The notes under the pieces: generated by a model | What the model was told of the DNA's origin: nothing | Databases searched by the model: none | What the model saw: the letters and a program-made list of their open reading frames with translations, nothing else | Position numbers and translations under genes: made by a program | Source: Saprospiraceae bacterium | GTDB taxonomy: Bacteria > Bacteroidota > Bacteroidia > Chitinophagales > Saprospiraceae | NCBI GenBank assembly: GCA_020436935.1 | Contig: JAGQWX010000012.1 | Span: 1 to 64,000, forward strand | Direction: 5' to 3' | Length of the DNA stretch: 64,000 bases | Shown here: positions 17,460-28,600 of the stretch, one piece after another | Layout of the letters: every line of letters starts with the position of its first letter | Numbering within the stretch: the stretch's first letter is position 1

Positions 17460-20279
17460 ATGCCTAGAGACAACTCAATCAAATCTGTTCTTATCATTGG
17501 AAGCGGTCCCATCATCATAGGACAAGCTTGTGAATTTGATTATTCAGGATCACAAGCTGCAAGATCCCTTAGAGAAGAAGGAATTGAAGTTAGCCTTATC
17601 AATTCAAATCCGGCAACCATCATGACGGACAATGTGACCGCAGATCACATTTACCTCATGCCACTTACTGTAGAAAGTCTTGAGAAAATTCTCCAGGAAA
17701 GACAGATCGATGCTGTTTTGCCAACAATGGGTGGACAAACCGCTTTGAACCTCGCAATTGATGCCAATAACGTTGGACTCTGGGAAAAGTATAATGTGCG
17801 CATGATTGGCGTAGATATCGATGCCATCGAACTTGCAGAAAACAGAGAAAAATTCAGACAACACGTCATCTCTCTGGGTCAGCACGTAGCACCATCATAC
17901 ATCGCGAATTCTTTTCTTGAAGGAAAAGAAGCCGCACAGAAGATAGGCTTTCCTTTGGTAATCAGGCCTTCCTACACATTGGGTGGTACTGGTGGTGGTT
18001 TCGTCATGAAGGATGATGAATTCGACGCAGCGCTTCGTCGTGGTCTCGATGCTTCGCCAACACACGAGGTTTTGGTAGAAAAAGCAGTACTCGGATGGAA
18101 GGAATATGAGTTGGAGTTGTTACGTGATGCCAATGACAACGTGGTCATCATTTGTACTGTGGAAAACCTCGACCCAATGGGCATCCATACTGGAGACAGT
18201 ATAACCATTGCGCCTGCGATGACATTGTCTGACACCGCTTTTCAGCGCATGAGGAACGATGCCATCCAGTTGATGCGCTCTATGGGTAATTTTGCAGGTG
18301 GATGTAACGTACAATTTGCCTTAAATCCGGAAAACGAGGACCTCATCTGTATAGAAATCAACCCAAGGGTTTCAAGATCTTCTGCTTTGGCCAGTAAGGC
18401 TACAGGATATCCGATCGCAAAAATCGCAGCAAAGCTGGCAATAGGATATAATCTGGATGAATTAAAAAATCAGATCACCAAAACTACTTCTGCCTATTTC
18501 GAACCATCACTCGATTATGTGATAGTAAAAATGCCCCGATGGAATTTTGAAAAATTCAATGGTGCTGACACTACGCTTGGTCTGCAGATGAAATCCGTTG
18601 GTGAAGTGATGGCCATTGGCAGGAATTTTCTTGAAGCATTGCAAAAAGCCTGTCAGAGTCAGGAAAACAACAGAGCCGGACTTGGTGCGGACATCAAAGA
18701 GTGGATCCGAACCGAAGACATTCTTTCCAGGCTTGAAAAAGCAAGTGACGACAGAATATATCGGGTAAAGGATGCCCTTAGACTTGGCGTTCCTGAAAAA
18801 ACTATTCAGAAACTTACCCAGATCGATAAATGGTACATCAAACAAATCAAGAAGCTTGTTACTGTTGAGGACGAATTGATGAGATACAATGTTGCTGAAG
18901 ATATTCCAGTAGAGTTTTTCAGACAATTGAAAACTTTGGGATATTCTGACGCTCAAATTGCATGGGTATTGAGAATCAATGAGGAGGAAGTAACCAGACA
19001 GAGAAAAAAACTGGGCATAGTCAGAACCTATAAAATGGTGGATACATGCGCAGCTGAGTTTGAAGCAAAAACACCATATTACTATTCTACTTTCGACAGC
19101 GAAAACGAATCGATTCCAACAAAAGACAAGAAAAAAATCATTGTTTTAGGCTCAGGGCCAAACAGGATAGGCCAGGGAATTGAGTTTGACTATTGTTGTG
19201 TACACGGAATTCTTGCCATAAAAGAGGCCGGATATGAAGCCATTATGGTCAATTGCAACCCCGAAACCGTTTCCACAGATTTTGATATAGCCGACAAACT
19301 CTACTTCGAACCCATTTACTGGGAACATATTGAAGAAATTATAGACCTGGAAAAACCAGAAGGCGTCATTGTACAGCTTGGCGGCCAGACAGCTTTGAAA
19401 CTGGCTGAAAAAATCCACCAAAAAGGAGTAAGAATCATCGGTACTTCGTACAATGACATGGACCTTGCTGAAGACCGCGGAAGGTTTTCTGATTTGCTCA
19501 AAGAGCTTGGAATCCCGTATCCAAAATATGGCACTGCAAAAGATGCAGACGAAGCCCTGGTAGTAGCAAATAATGTAACCTACCCTGTGCTGGTAAGACC
19601 TTCCTATGTATTGGGCGGTCAAAGGATGAGGATCGTCATCAATGACGATGAATTGGAAGCTCAGGTATTGAACATCTTCAAGCACATGCCGGACAATAAG
19701 GTATTGATAGATCAATTCCTCGAAAGAGCCAAAGAAGCAGAGATTGACGCCATCTGTGATGGGGATGAAGTGCACATCATGGGCATCATGGAACACATCG
19801 AACCGGCAGGTATCCACTCCGGAGACAGTTCTGCCACCTTACCTACCTATTCGTTGAGCGACAATGTCATTCAACAGATGAAAGATTATACCTTAAAGTT
19901 GGCTAAAGCACTGAATATTCTTGGCCTTATCAACATACAGTTTGCCATCAAAGACGAAAAAGTTTATGTGATCGAAGCCAACCCGAGAGCTTCAAGAACT
20001 ACTCCGTTCATTGCCAAGGCTTACAATGTGCAATACCTCAACATTGCAACACAGGTTATGATCGGAGCCGCCAAACTCAAGGACTTTGAAATAGAAAAGA
20101 AACTCAACGGATACGCCATTAAGGTTCCTGTCTTCTCTTTCAACAAGTTTCCAAATGTTGATAAACAATTGGGGCCAGAAATGAAGTCAACTGGTGAAGC
20201 CATTCAGTTCATCAAAGATCTGAATGATCCTTTCTTTAGAGAACTAGATAGAAACAGAAACGTTTACCTTACCAGATAA
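17460..20279 (+). CDS. carB: Carbamoyl-phosphate synthase large subunit, short form
   Basis: A 939-residue large subunit. It has two homologous ATP-grasp halves: residues 1 to about 400, starting [20 protein letters not shown], and about 550-939, starting [20 protein letters not shown]. An oligomerisation segment lies between them. It combines bicarbonate, ammonia from CarA and two ATP into carbamoyl phosphate for arginine and pyrimidine synthesis. E. coli CarB has about 1073 residues; this one stops at [13 protein letters not shown], where the C-terminal MGS allosteric domain would begin, so that domain is absent. Nothing coding for it follows. carA is not adjacent. An SDR gene starts 13 bases downstream. 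Confidence 0.95.
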   Translation: MPRDNSIKSVLIIGSGPIIIGQACEFDYSGSQAARSLREEGIEVSLINSNPATIMTDNVTADHIYLMPLTVESLEKILQERQIDAVLPTMGGQTALNLAIDANNVGLWEKYNVRMIGVDIDAIELAENREKFRQHVISLGQHVAPSYIANSFLEGKEAAQKIGFPLVIRPSYTLGGTGGGFVMKDDEFDAALRRGLDASPTHEVLVEKAVLGWKEYELELLRDANDNVVIICTVENLDPMGIHTGDSITIAPAMTLSDTAFQRMRNDAIQLMRSMGNFAGGCNVQFALNPENEDLICIEINPRVSRSSALASKATGYPIAKIAAKLAIGYNLDELKNQITKTTSAYFEPSLDYVIVKMPRWNFEKFNGADTTLGLQMKSVGEVMAIGRNFLEALQKACQSQENNRAGLGADIKEWIRTEDILSRLEKASDDRIYRVKDALRLGVPEKTIQKLTQIDKWYIKQIKKLVTVEDELMRYNVAEDIPVEFFRQLKTLGYSDAQIAWVLRINEEEVTRQRKKLGIVRTYKMVDTCAAEFEAKTPYYYSTFDSENESIPTKDKKKIIVLGSGPNRIGQGIEFDYCCVHGILAIKEAGYEAIMVNCNPETVSTDFDIADKLYFEPIYWEHIEEIIDLEKPEGVIVQLGGQTALKLAEKIHQKGVRIIGTSYNDMDLAEDRGRFSDLLKELGIPYPKYGTAKDADEALVVANNVTYPVLVRPSYVLGGQRMRIVINDDELEAQVLNIFKHMPDNKVLIDQFLERAKEAEIDAICDGDEVHIMGIMEHIEPAGIHSGDSSATLPTYSLSDNVIQQMKDYTLKLAKALNILGLINIQFAIKDEKVYVIEANPRASRTTPFIAKAYNVQYLNIATQVMIGAAKLKDFEIEKKLNGYAIKVPVFSFNKFPNVDKQLGPEMKSTGEAIQFIKDLNDPFFRELDRNRNVYLTR

Positions 20280-20292
20280 ACTGGTAAACAGA

Positions 20293-21000
20293 ATGAATAC
20301 ACAAAAAACAAAAACTGCTTTGGTAACGGGCGGTTCAAAAGGAATTGGCCTAAGCACAGCGGCAAAGCTACTTGATGCAGGGTACAACGTCTGTATCACA
20401 GGAAGGTCTTCCAATGACCTTGAAAAAGCCAAAGAGCTCTTGAACAGTGATCGCCTAATGACTTTCATATGTAATGTCAGAAACTACGATGAACAGGAGA
20501 CCTGTGTCAATGCTATTTTAGAAAAATTTGGATCTATTGATGTTTTAATAGCAAATGCTGGTGTCGGTACATTCAAGGACATTACAGAAATGAGCATTGA
20601 AGATTGGAATGACGTCATTGACACCAACCTTACAGGTGTTTTCTACAGTGTTAAAGTGTGCCTTCCTTCTATTATTGAAAGCCAGGGATATATTATCACA
20701 ATTGCTTCGCTCGCCGGAACCAACTTCTTTGAGAAGGGAAGTGCCTATAATGCCAGCAAGTTTGGACTAGTTGGTTTCACGCAGGCTTTGATGTTGGATG
20801 TAAGGAAAAAAGGAGTGAAAGTTTCTACCATTATGCCGGGCAGCGTTTCGACTTATTTCAATGGTCATACTCCGGGTCCTGAAGATGATTGGAAAATTCA
20901 ACCGGAAGACATTGGTCAGATAGTTGTTGATCTTTTAAATATGGCTCCAAGAACTTTGCCATCAAAAATTGAGGTTAGGCCATCTTTTCCGGGGAAATGA
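20293..21000 (+). CDS. Short-chain dehydrogenase/reductase (SDR)
   Basis: A 235-residue classical SDR. The cofactor motif TGGSKGIG is at 12-19, NAG at 88-90, and the catalytic Ser139, Tyr152 and Lys156 lie in IASLAG and AYNASK. Arg38 in TGRSS suggests a preference for NADP(H). It would reduce or oxidise a keto/hydroxy substrate in the cytosol; the substrate cannot be read. It follows carB by 13 bases and probably shares its transcript. Confidence 0.9.
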   Translation: MNTQKTKTALVTGGSKGIGLSTAAKLLDAGYNVCITGRSSNDLEKAKELLNSDRLMTFICNVRNYDEQETCVNAILEKFGSIDVLIANAGVGTFKDITEMSIEDWNDVIDTNLTGVFYSVKVCLPSIIESQGYIITIASLAGTNFFEKGSAYNASKFGLVGFTQALMLDVRKKGVKVSTIMPGSVSTYFNGHTPGPEDDWKIQPEDIGQIVVDLLNMAPRTLPSKIEVRPSFPGK

Positions 21001-21186
21001 TAAAGTACGAAGCTTTTCTTAATTGTTTGTTAATGTGTTTTATTTGAAAACTCATTAGGCCTTGTCAGTCGTTTTCTCGTCATTATGCTTGCTGGAAATG
21101 GATTGACTGTCCCAAACAATGTTGAAAGCCAGATCTGTTTCCATCGGGTGTAGTATCCCATTTAAGTATTACAAAATGCGAAATCA

Positions 21187-22353
21187 ATGAAAAAATTGTT
21201 TCCACTTGTCGGCTCCGGGTTTGTAGGGGGCCTCTTTTGTTATTTATTGTTGGTATTGTTGCATCCTTTAGATCAACCCAAAGTTGAAAACATTTCACCT
21301 GGGGCTCGTTTGGTTTCCGAAAATACTGCACCATCCATTGGTCCGGACTTTGTAGTTGCTGCAAAAACCGCCACACCTGCAGTTGTCCACATTTATGCCG
21401 AAGAAAGCACTGCTTCCGCACAATCCAGAATTGAAAAAGAAAGAAGAAGGAATCCATACGGATATGATCTGTTTGGAGACTTTTTTGGAGGAGGTGACTT
21501 TTTTGGCAGAAACTACTACAGGCAATCTGGTTCGGGTTCAGGTGTCATCATCTCCAAAGATGGTTTTATCGTCACCAATAATCACGTGGTCGGTTTTGCA
21601 GATATCATCAATGTTACCACAGAAACCGGAAAAAAATACAAGGCCAGAAAAATTGGCACTGACCCGGCAACAGATCTGGCAGTTATAAAAATTGAGGGCA
21701 GTTTTACACCCATTCAATACGCCAATTCAGACCAGCTGAATGTAGGTGAATGGGTTTTAGCTGTTGGAAATCCTTTCGATTACCTGACGTCAACTGTAAC
21801 TGCCGGAATAGTAAGTGCTAAAGGCAGATCGCTCAATATCATCCAGGACGAAAAAGCCATAGAAGAATTTATTCAAACAGATGCGGCCATCAACCCAGGT
21901 AACAGTGGCGGGGCTTTGGTGGATGTCAACGGGAAACTGGTGGGCATCAATACTGCAATTGCAACTCCGACAGGTGTTTTTGCAGGTTATTCGTTCGCAA
22001 TACCCTCCAACCTCGTCAAACCAATTGTTGAAAAAATCATGCAATACGGTGATCTCGAAAGAGTAGAACTCGGAATTGGAGGATATGATATCGACGAAGA
22101 TTTAAGAAAAGAATTTAAGCTGAGCACCAAAACAGGATTTTATGTCGATCAAGTACAGCAAAAAAGCCCTGCAAAAAGGTCCGGAATTCTTCCAGGAGAT
22201 GTCATTGTAAAAATTAATGCCACGGACGTAAAAACATATGACGATATAGAAAATATTATGTCTTTGACCAACGTTGGTGATAAAGTAGACATCCTTGTGA
22301 ATAGAGGAGGTAAAGAAGTCAAAATTCCCACTTCTTTGCAGAAAATAAATTAA
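21187..22353 (+). CDS. HtrA/Deg-type serine protease with one PDZ domain
   Basis: A 388-residue periplasmic protease. An N-terminal hydrophobic segment (about 7-25) anchors or exports it. The chymotrypsin-like domain carries the triad His133 (TNNHVVG), Asp163 (ATDLAVI) and Ser240 (NPGNSGGAL). One PDZ domain follows (about 285-385, with SGILPGDVIVKINATDV). The segment FGDFFGGGDFFG near 97-107 resembles loop LA of DegP-type proteases. Such enzymes degrade or chaperone misfolded envelope proteins. One PDZ rather than two makes it DegS-like in architecture. It has its own terminator at 22431. Confidence 0.9.
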   Translation: MKKLFPLVGSGFVGGLFCYLLLVLLHPLDQPKVENISPGARLVSENTAPSIGPDFVVAAKTATPAVVHIYAEESTASAQSRIEKERRRNPYGYDLFGDFFGGGDFFGRNYYRQSGSGSGVIISKDGFIVTNNHVVGFADIINVTTETGKKYKARKIGTDPATDLAVIKIEGSFTPIQYANSDQLNVGEWVLAVGNPFDYLTSTVTAGIVSAKGRSLNIIQDEKAIEEFIQTDAAINPGNSGGALVDVNGKLVGINTAIATPTGVFAGYSFAIPSNLVKPIVEKIMQYGDLERVELGIGGYDIDEDLRKEFKLSTKTGFYVDQVQQKSPAKRSGILPGDVIVKINATDVKTYDDIENIMSLTNVGDKVDILVNRGGKEVKIPTSLQKIN

Positions 22354-22430
22354 TGTATGTCCAAAAGAACTTTTTACCCCATGAATTGTTCTTTTCCAAG
22401 ATAAAGTTGGTTTTTCGTTTTGTTTTGATT

Positions 22431-22470
22431 GGTCTGTTATCATTTTGGTGACAGACCTTTTTATTTTTTT
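22431..22470 (+). terminator. Intrinsic terminator after HtrA-type protease
   Basis: GGTCTGT (22431-22437) pairs with ACAGACC (22451-22457), followed by TTTTTATTTTTTT. It is 78 bases past the stop. Confidence 0.85.
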
Positions 22471-22542
22471 AAATATCTGCTTCGGAATTTGAAAGAATAT
22501 TTAGTATAATTGTTCTTTATTTAACCAAATTGTTTCTACAAT

Positions 22543-24909
22543 ATGAAAGAAATCTACATTAAAAAGTTACTTTTATTTTGCTGTTTTATTGTTTTTGCCA
22601 GTTTTACTGCGCTTGGTCAATATGACCTGGTAATCAGTAAATCGGAATCTGTCAAGGATACTTATGATCTGACAATTGGTGTGGGAGCCTATCCAGAAGC
22701 TGGAAAACCTTATGAGTTGTTTTATCAAACAGGATTGGCTTGTGACACCATGGCTTCTGCTGAAGCTGCCAATAAAATAGCATTAATTGATCGTGGAACT
22801 TGTTCCTTCGTTATCAAAATTGAGGCAGCTAAAAAGGCTGGTGCTGCTGCAGTAATTATTTGTAATAATAGCGCTGCGACCCCTATTAACATCAATGCCA
22901 CATCTTCTTTGAGTGCCGCGGGTACTTTTGTTACAAACCGCCCAACGATTCCCGTCTTCATGGCTTCACAAGCAGATTGTGCCAAAATAAAGGCTGACCT
23001 GTCTGGTGGCACTTTATCAGGTTCCTTTGAAATTACTGGTTGTGATACAGAAGTTGAGTATGAGCCTGAAATATTTTGGGGTCATATTCCTGGACAAGGA
23101 GACTTCTCGAATGGTTTAGGTGAGTGGACCGTAAAGGGCATTTCTGCCCCTGAGGATACTTTTAAAGTTCTTCCATCGGGCATACCAGAAAGTGGCAGGT
23201 TTAATGGTAACAACTATTTATTTGCTTCACCAACTTACTGTAATGGAGTTGCTTCAATAAGTTTTGTTACTAATAACCTTCTAAAAAATCCAACCCTTGC
23301 TCAGCCCTATTACAACACTACTTCTGAATTAATTTCTCCAACAATAGATTGTACAGGAAAGGAAAGCGTTTCAGTAACATTCTATACGCTTGACGCCAGG
23401 CTGAATGGAGAAATATCTATTTCATATTCTATTGATGATGGTGAAACTTGGTCTGAACCTGAAGCATTTGAGACTGTAAATGCAGTAAATGGCGCTTCAA
23501 AAGTTGTTGAACAGCAATTATTCCCTTTGGTAGCATTTGCAAATCAACCAAAGTGTAAAATTAAATTTGTCGCTGATGGAGATTTTTACTATTTTATGGT
23601 CGATGATGTCACATTTACTAATAAAAAAGTGTTTGACATGACCATTAATAAGGACTACTTCAGCGGTGGTTTAAATTATGCAACTCCTTTCAACCAAGTT
23701 GAGGAAATTCCTTTCACTTTGGATATTGAAAACATAGGTAATGTTCCTGCAGAAAACGTAAAAGTTGTTCTTGATATTTACAATAGTACTCCTGATACTG
23801 CATTACTAGTTCACACAGATACATTAAATTATGGAACCGTTAATGTTGGAGTAAGAGATGCTGACCGTATTTTTACAAAAAAATTCACGCCTCCATCTGA
23901 GGAAGCATATTATGTAGGTGTATATACGCTTCTTGCCGACAGTATGCAAGTAAATGATAACAGACAAGTAGCTTTTGATTTTGAGTATACGAACAATTTG
24001 TTTTCCAAAATGCCAGATGACATTGACATTTTGAATGCTTGGGGCTCAACGGATGATACTTATGTCTCTGCGGCTAACCTTTACCAGGTAAAAACTGGTC
24101 AATGGCCTAACGGACAAGGAATTGTGCTTGATAAAGGCAGAGGCGGTGCAACAATCGTAACAAATGGCGTGTCCTCTGCTATTGTTAGTTATGATGTTTA
24201 CAAGTGGGAAGACATGAATCAAGATACTTTTATTGTTCAAGGCAATGAAAGAACTCTTCTTGCTACAGGATCAACAATAATTGATGGCTCTGTTGATTCA
24301 ATTACCATAGACCTTTATGATCCTTTGGACCCATCTAAAAAAGTGGTTCTTCCAAATGAAGACATGAACTTACTTGGTGTATTTTCTGTATCACCACTTG
24401 ATGCTACAGGACTTAGAGTTTATATGAATTCTGTCAATCCTTTCCAAGGTGATAATGATGGACTTTACCATGGTTATGCTTCTGCTCTTGGAAAATTAAA
24501 CTCCGGTGGGACGTCTATATGGACAGGAAGTTTTGAAGGAAATGGAACAGGAGATGACCTTTTGACAAGGGACTTCGTTCAAACTAGTTTAACTTATTAT
24601 GCTCCACTTTACTTCTCTGCTTTCGATCCCGTGAGCAATAAAGAGCTTAATACATCTCTGAAAATCAATGCATATCCAGTTCCTGCTGTTACGAATATGA
24701 ATGTGGATTTATCTTTTGATAAATCACAAGAGTATACCAATGTAGTAATAACTGATATGAGCGGAAGAATCGTTCATTTAGAAAGATTTGTTAACATTCA
24801 GTCTAAAAACCTGAACATTGACGTTTCAAGATTTGCAGCTGGTGTATATAACCTGAGAGTTGTAACCGAAAATGGTTTCAATTCCCAAAACTTCTCTGTT
24901 GTAAAGTAA
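22543..24909 (+). CDS. PA-domain protein with T9SS type A sorting signal
   Basis: A 788-residue exported protein with signal peptide (MKEIYIKKLLLFCCFIVFAS...). Residues about 50-165 form a protease-associated (PA) domain with IALIDRGTCSFVIKI and AAKKAGAAAVIICNN. A beta-sandwich region follows (YSIDDGETWSEP near 295-306), then CARDB-like repeats. The last 80 residues are a canonical T9SS type A sorting domain (NAYPVPAVTNMN, VVITDMSGRIVHLE, FAAGVYNLRVVT), so it is secreted by T9SS and probably fixed to the cell surface. No protease catalytic domain is visible, so it may bind substrates or peptides. It stands alone between two terminators. Confidence 0.88.
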   Translation: MKEIYIKKLLLFCCFIVFASFTALGQYDLVISKSESVKDTYDLTIGVGAYPEAGKPYELFYQTGLACDTMASAEAANKIALIDRGTCSFVIKIEAAKKAGAAAVIICNNSAATPININATSSLSAAGTFVTNRPTIPVFMASQADCAKIKADLSGGTLSGSFEITGCDTEVEYEPEIFWGHIPGQGDFSNGLGEWTVKGISAPEDTFKVLPSGIPESGRFNGNNYLFASPTYCNGVASISFVTNNLLKNPTLAQPYYNTTSELISPTIDCTGKESVSVTFYTLDARLNGEISISYSIDDGETWSEPEAFETVNAVNGASKVVEQQLFPLVAFANQPKCKIKFVADGDFYYFMVDDVTFTNKKVFDMTINKDYFSGGLNYATPFNQVEEIPFTLDIENIGNVPAENVKVVLDIYNSTPDTALLVHTDTLNYGTVNVGVRDADRIFTKKFTPPSEEAYYVGVYTLLADSMQVNDNRQVAFDFEYTNNLFSKMPDDIDILNAWGSTDDTYVSAANLYQVKTGQWPNGQGIVLDKGRGGATIVTNGVSSAIVSYDVYKWEDMNQDTFIVQGNERTLLATGSTIIDGSVDSITIDLYDPLDPSKKVVLPNEDMNLLGVFSVSPLDATGLRVYMNSVNPFQGDNDGLYHGYASALGKLNSGGTSIWTGSFEGNGTGDDLLTRDFVQTSLTYYAPLYFSAFDPVSNKELNTSLKINAYPVPAVTNMNVDLSFDKSQEYTNVVITDMSGRIVHLERFVNIQSKNLNIDVSRFAAGVYNLRVVTENGFNSQNFSVVK

Positions 24910-24931
24910 CTTTTAAGTAGATCGATATTTG

Positions 24932-24968
24932 ATAAGCTCGCAGGCCTCCTGTGAGCTTATTTTTTTTT
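24932..24968 (+). terminator. Intrinsic terminator after PA-domain gene
   Basis: ATAAGCTCGCAGG (24932-24944) pairs with CCTGTGAGCTTAT (24948-24960) with one G-T pair, followed by eight T. Confidence 0.92.
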
Positions 24969-25092
24969 ACCCCCTCAAAATCTGGTTGTTTGCGCTTTGC
25001 AAGCTTCTCATAAGTAGTTATTTTTTACTACATTTCCATAAATTTTTAAACATTTGCTTTTCTGCTTGTTTATATAATAATATTAGCCGAAC

Positions 25093-25620
25093 ATGCCGGA
25101 ACATGCCTTTACTACATCCCTGGATTTTGAGGAAGCCAGAGAAAAGTTTCTGACTTCATGGGGAGACATTTGCACCAATTGGGGTATTAGCAAAACCATG
25201 GGTCAAATTCATGGTCTTCTGCTTGTTTCCTCTTCTCCCATGACGATGGACGAGATCATGGGTGTTTTGGAAATTTCGCGAGGAAATGTACACACGAATA
25301 TCAAGGCACTTATAGACTGGAATCTTGTTTACAAACTGGACGATGACAGTTACAGAAAAGATAGGTTCATCGCTGAGAAAGACATCTGGAAAGTGCTGGT
25401 CAGGATCATTCAGCAACGCAAAGAAAAAGAGCTTAATCCCCTGATGACCATCGTTGATGACTATAAAGAAAAAGACTTTGATTGTGAAAGTGGTCGGGAA
25501 TTTACCCGCATACTCTCAGAAATATCCATGTTTTCGCACAGAACAGATCAGGTACTGCAACACATTACCTCCAATGAATCATCCTGGCTCATCAATTCAT
25601 TCATGAAACTTGTGAGATAA
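25093..25620 (+). CDS. GbsR/MarR-like transcriptional regulator
   Basis: A 175-residue winged-helix regulator. Residues about 45-100 form the DNA-binding domain (MTMDEIMGVLEISRGNVHTN, then IKALIDWNLVYKL), matching the GbsR/MarR type. The C-terminal helical part would support dimerisation. GbsR in Bacillus controls choline and glycine betaine genes; in Bacteroidota this family's targets are mostly unknown. It lies 66 bases before purL in the same direction, but purL has its own -7 box, so cotranscription is not required. Confidence 0.85.
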   Translation: MPEHAFTTSLDFEEAREKFLTSWGDICTNWGISKTMGQIHGLLLVSSSPMTMDEIMGVLEISRGNVHTNIKALIDWNLVYKLDDDSYRKDRFIAEKDIWKVLVRIIQQRKEKELNPLMTIVDDYKEKDFDCESGREFTRILSEISMFSHRTDQVLQHITSNESSWLINSFMKLVR

Positions 25621-25645
25621 GTCAGTGTCTATGCACGAAAAGCTT

Positions 25646-25653
25646 TACTTTTG
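25646..25653 (+). promoter_or_regulatory. -7 promoter element of purL
   Basis: TACTTTTG matches TAnnTTTG exactly, 33 bases before the purL ATG. No clear TTG at 17-23 bases upstream. Confidence 0.55.
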
Positions 25654-25686
25654 CGCTTTCAATTCATAGATAAATAGCAATATCTT

Positions 25687-28600
25687 ATGCTGATTTCCTT
25701 TTTTCAGTCCTCTGACAAACGCATTTACGCTGTACAGAGTAGCGGTCTGATTTCCGATGAAAATATAGAAAAATTAGTGTGGGCTTTTGGAAATGCCACC
25801 CATCTTGGATCAGATAAGGTCACTTCATGGTACAAAGGTCCTCGTGCGGCAATGATCACTCCGTGGAGTACCAATGCCGTAGAAATTTGTCAAAACATGG
25901 GCATAGATGGCATTTTTCGCATCGAGGAGTTTTTTCCTATAGAAAAAGATGATGTGGTAGATCCTATGTTGTTTCAAAAATATCCGGTTTTAAACCAGGA
26001 AATTTTCGACATCAAAATTGAGCCCGAAAACATAAAGCTGATAGATAACATCTCTGCATACAACAAATCTGAAGGCCTTTCCCTCAGCGAAGAAGAAGTC
26101 GCATATCTCGAAGGGCTGGCCAAAAAACTAGGCAGACATCTGACGGACTCTGAAGTATTCGGTTTCAGTCAGGTGAACAGCGAACACTGCCGCCACAAAA
26201 TTTTCAACGGTACTTTTGTGATTGATGGAGAGGAAAAACCATCCTCATTGTTCAAGCTTATCAAAAAAACATCGCAGGTCAATCACAATCACATAGTTTC
26301 AGCCTACAAAGACAACGTAGCTTTTGTTTCAGGGCCTACAATACAAAACTTTGCGCCTACTGCTCCGGATGTACCTGCTGAATATGCACCAAAACCTCTG
26401 GACAGTATCATATCCTTAAAAGCAGAAACACACAATTTCCCTACGACCGTAGAACCGTTTAATGGCGCCGCGACCGGATCAGGTGGGGAAATCAGAGACC
26501 GTCTTGCCGGCGGAACAGGATCAATTCCACTCGCCGGAACTGCTGTATATATGACCGCATATTCACGCCTGGCTGAAGATAGGCCATGGGAAAACCAAAT
26601 GCCTGAAAGACCCTGGTTGTACCAAACCCCAATGGACATTCTCATCAAAGCAAGCAATGGTGCAAGTGATTTTGGTAATAAGTTTGGCCAACCACTCATT
26701 GCCGGATCTTTATTTACCTTCGAACATCAGGAAAACAACCAACGCTGGGGTTTTGACAAGGTAATCATGATGGCCGGTGGTATTGGCATTGGCCGAAAGG
26801 AGATGAGCGAAAAAAACCACCCTCAGCTTGGTGATGCCGTTGTAGTTATGGGTGGCGACAACTACCGCATTGGCATGGGAGGTGCAGCTGTGTCTTCAGC
26901 AGATACGGGCGCTTTTGCCAGTGGCATAGAACTGAATGCGGTACAGCGTTCTAATCCTGAAATGCAAAAAAGAGTGAGCAACGCCATTGTTGCCTTGGTG
27001 GAGCACGGTGATAATCCTATTGTTTCCATCCATGACCATGGAGCCGGTGGCCACCTCAATTGTTTGTCAGAATTGGTAGAAAGCAGTGGCGGTGAAATAC
27101 ATCTTGACAAATTACCTCTTGGAGACCCTACACTTTCTGCAAAAGAAATCATCGGGAACGAGTCACAAGAGAGAATGGGTCTGGTAATCGCCAAAAAAGA
27201 CCTTCCGCTTCTGGAAAAAATTGCAGCCAGAGAACGGGCCCCCATTTATGAAGTTGGACAAATCACCGGAGATCAAAGATTTGTAATTAAAGACAGCGAC
27301 GGTGACAGAAAACCTTTGGACCTTCATGTTTCAGATCTTTTTGGCAGTTCGCCAAAAACCATCATGACAGATCACCATTTAGAACAAAAATTTGAAAGCC
27401 CATCATATACTATTGATAAGCTAAGTGACTATATCAACTCAGTATTAAAGCTGGAAGCCGTTGCATGTAAGGATTGGCTGACCAACAAAGTAGACCGATG
27501 TGTCAGTGGCAAAATTGCCATGCAGCAGTGCGCCGGTCCTTTACAATTACCGCTCAACAATTGCGGTATTGTGGCCTTGGATTATTATCAGACAGACGGT
27601 ATTGCCACCTCAATCGGCCATGCACCTGTAGCTGCTATGCTCAACCCCGCTGCCGGCTCAAGAATAGCCATCACAGAAGCCTTGACCAACATCATCTGGG
27701 CACCTATTGCCAATGGACTCAACGGAATCTCCTTGTCTGCCAATTGGATGTGGCCATGCAGAAATCCGGGAGAAGATGCCCGTTTGTATGATGCAGTAGA
27801 AGCCGCATCAGAGTTTGCCATTGCCCTGGGCATCAATATTCCAACCGGGAAGGACTCGCTTTCAATGTCCCAAAAATATAAAGACGGCAATGTTTTAGCG
27901 CCCGGTACAGTCATCATCTCTACAGTAGGTCACTGCAATGATTTTACCAAAGCTGTTACCCCCGTGTTTAAAGGCACTTCTGGAAAGATATATTACATTA
28001 ACCTGAGTCAAAATGATTTTGGCCTGGGAGGATCATCCTTCGGACAAGTACTTGGCCATATTGGCGGAGATTTACCGGATGTTTCTTCTGCTGAATATAT
28101 CAAGCTGGTATTCAACGCCGTCCAGAAAGCCATCAGCGCTGACCTTGTATTGGCTGGTCACGATGTAAGCTCGGGTGGTTTGATCACAACGATCCTTGAA
28201 ATGTGTTTTGCAGAAACGGCCACAGGAGCTAAAATTGATTTATCGCCTCTCGGTGATGCAGATACTGTAAAAGTGCTCTTTGCAGAAAATTGTGGCCTTG
28301 TACTTCAGGGAAACATTGACCTGGCTCACTTTCTAAATCAGGAAGGAGTTGCCGTGGTCGAAATAGGTTCTGTTCAGCAGCAAGATGTACTTGATATCAG
28401 CAATGGGTCTTTCAACACACAGCTTTCTATTCCTGATTTAAGAAAAACGTGGTTTGAAACCTCTTATTTACTGGACAAACAACAAACGGGTGTTCAACTC
28501 GCCAAAGAACGTTTTGAGCACTTTGATCAACAGCCACTGGTCTATAATTTCCCCATCCATTTCGACGGTAAAAAAGTAGCCCGACCTCAAGGTAAAAGAC

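Noticed and set aside
19152-19817. 221-residue minus-strand frame inside carB
   Set aside because: Antisense to the conserved second half of CarB, Phe/Tyr-rich, with no family features.
21001-21186. 186-base gap before the HtrA-type gene examined for tRNA or promoter
   Set aside because: No cloverleaf arms, CCA end or clean TAnnTTTG with TTG were found; nothing can be supported.
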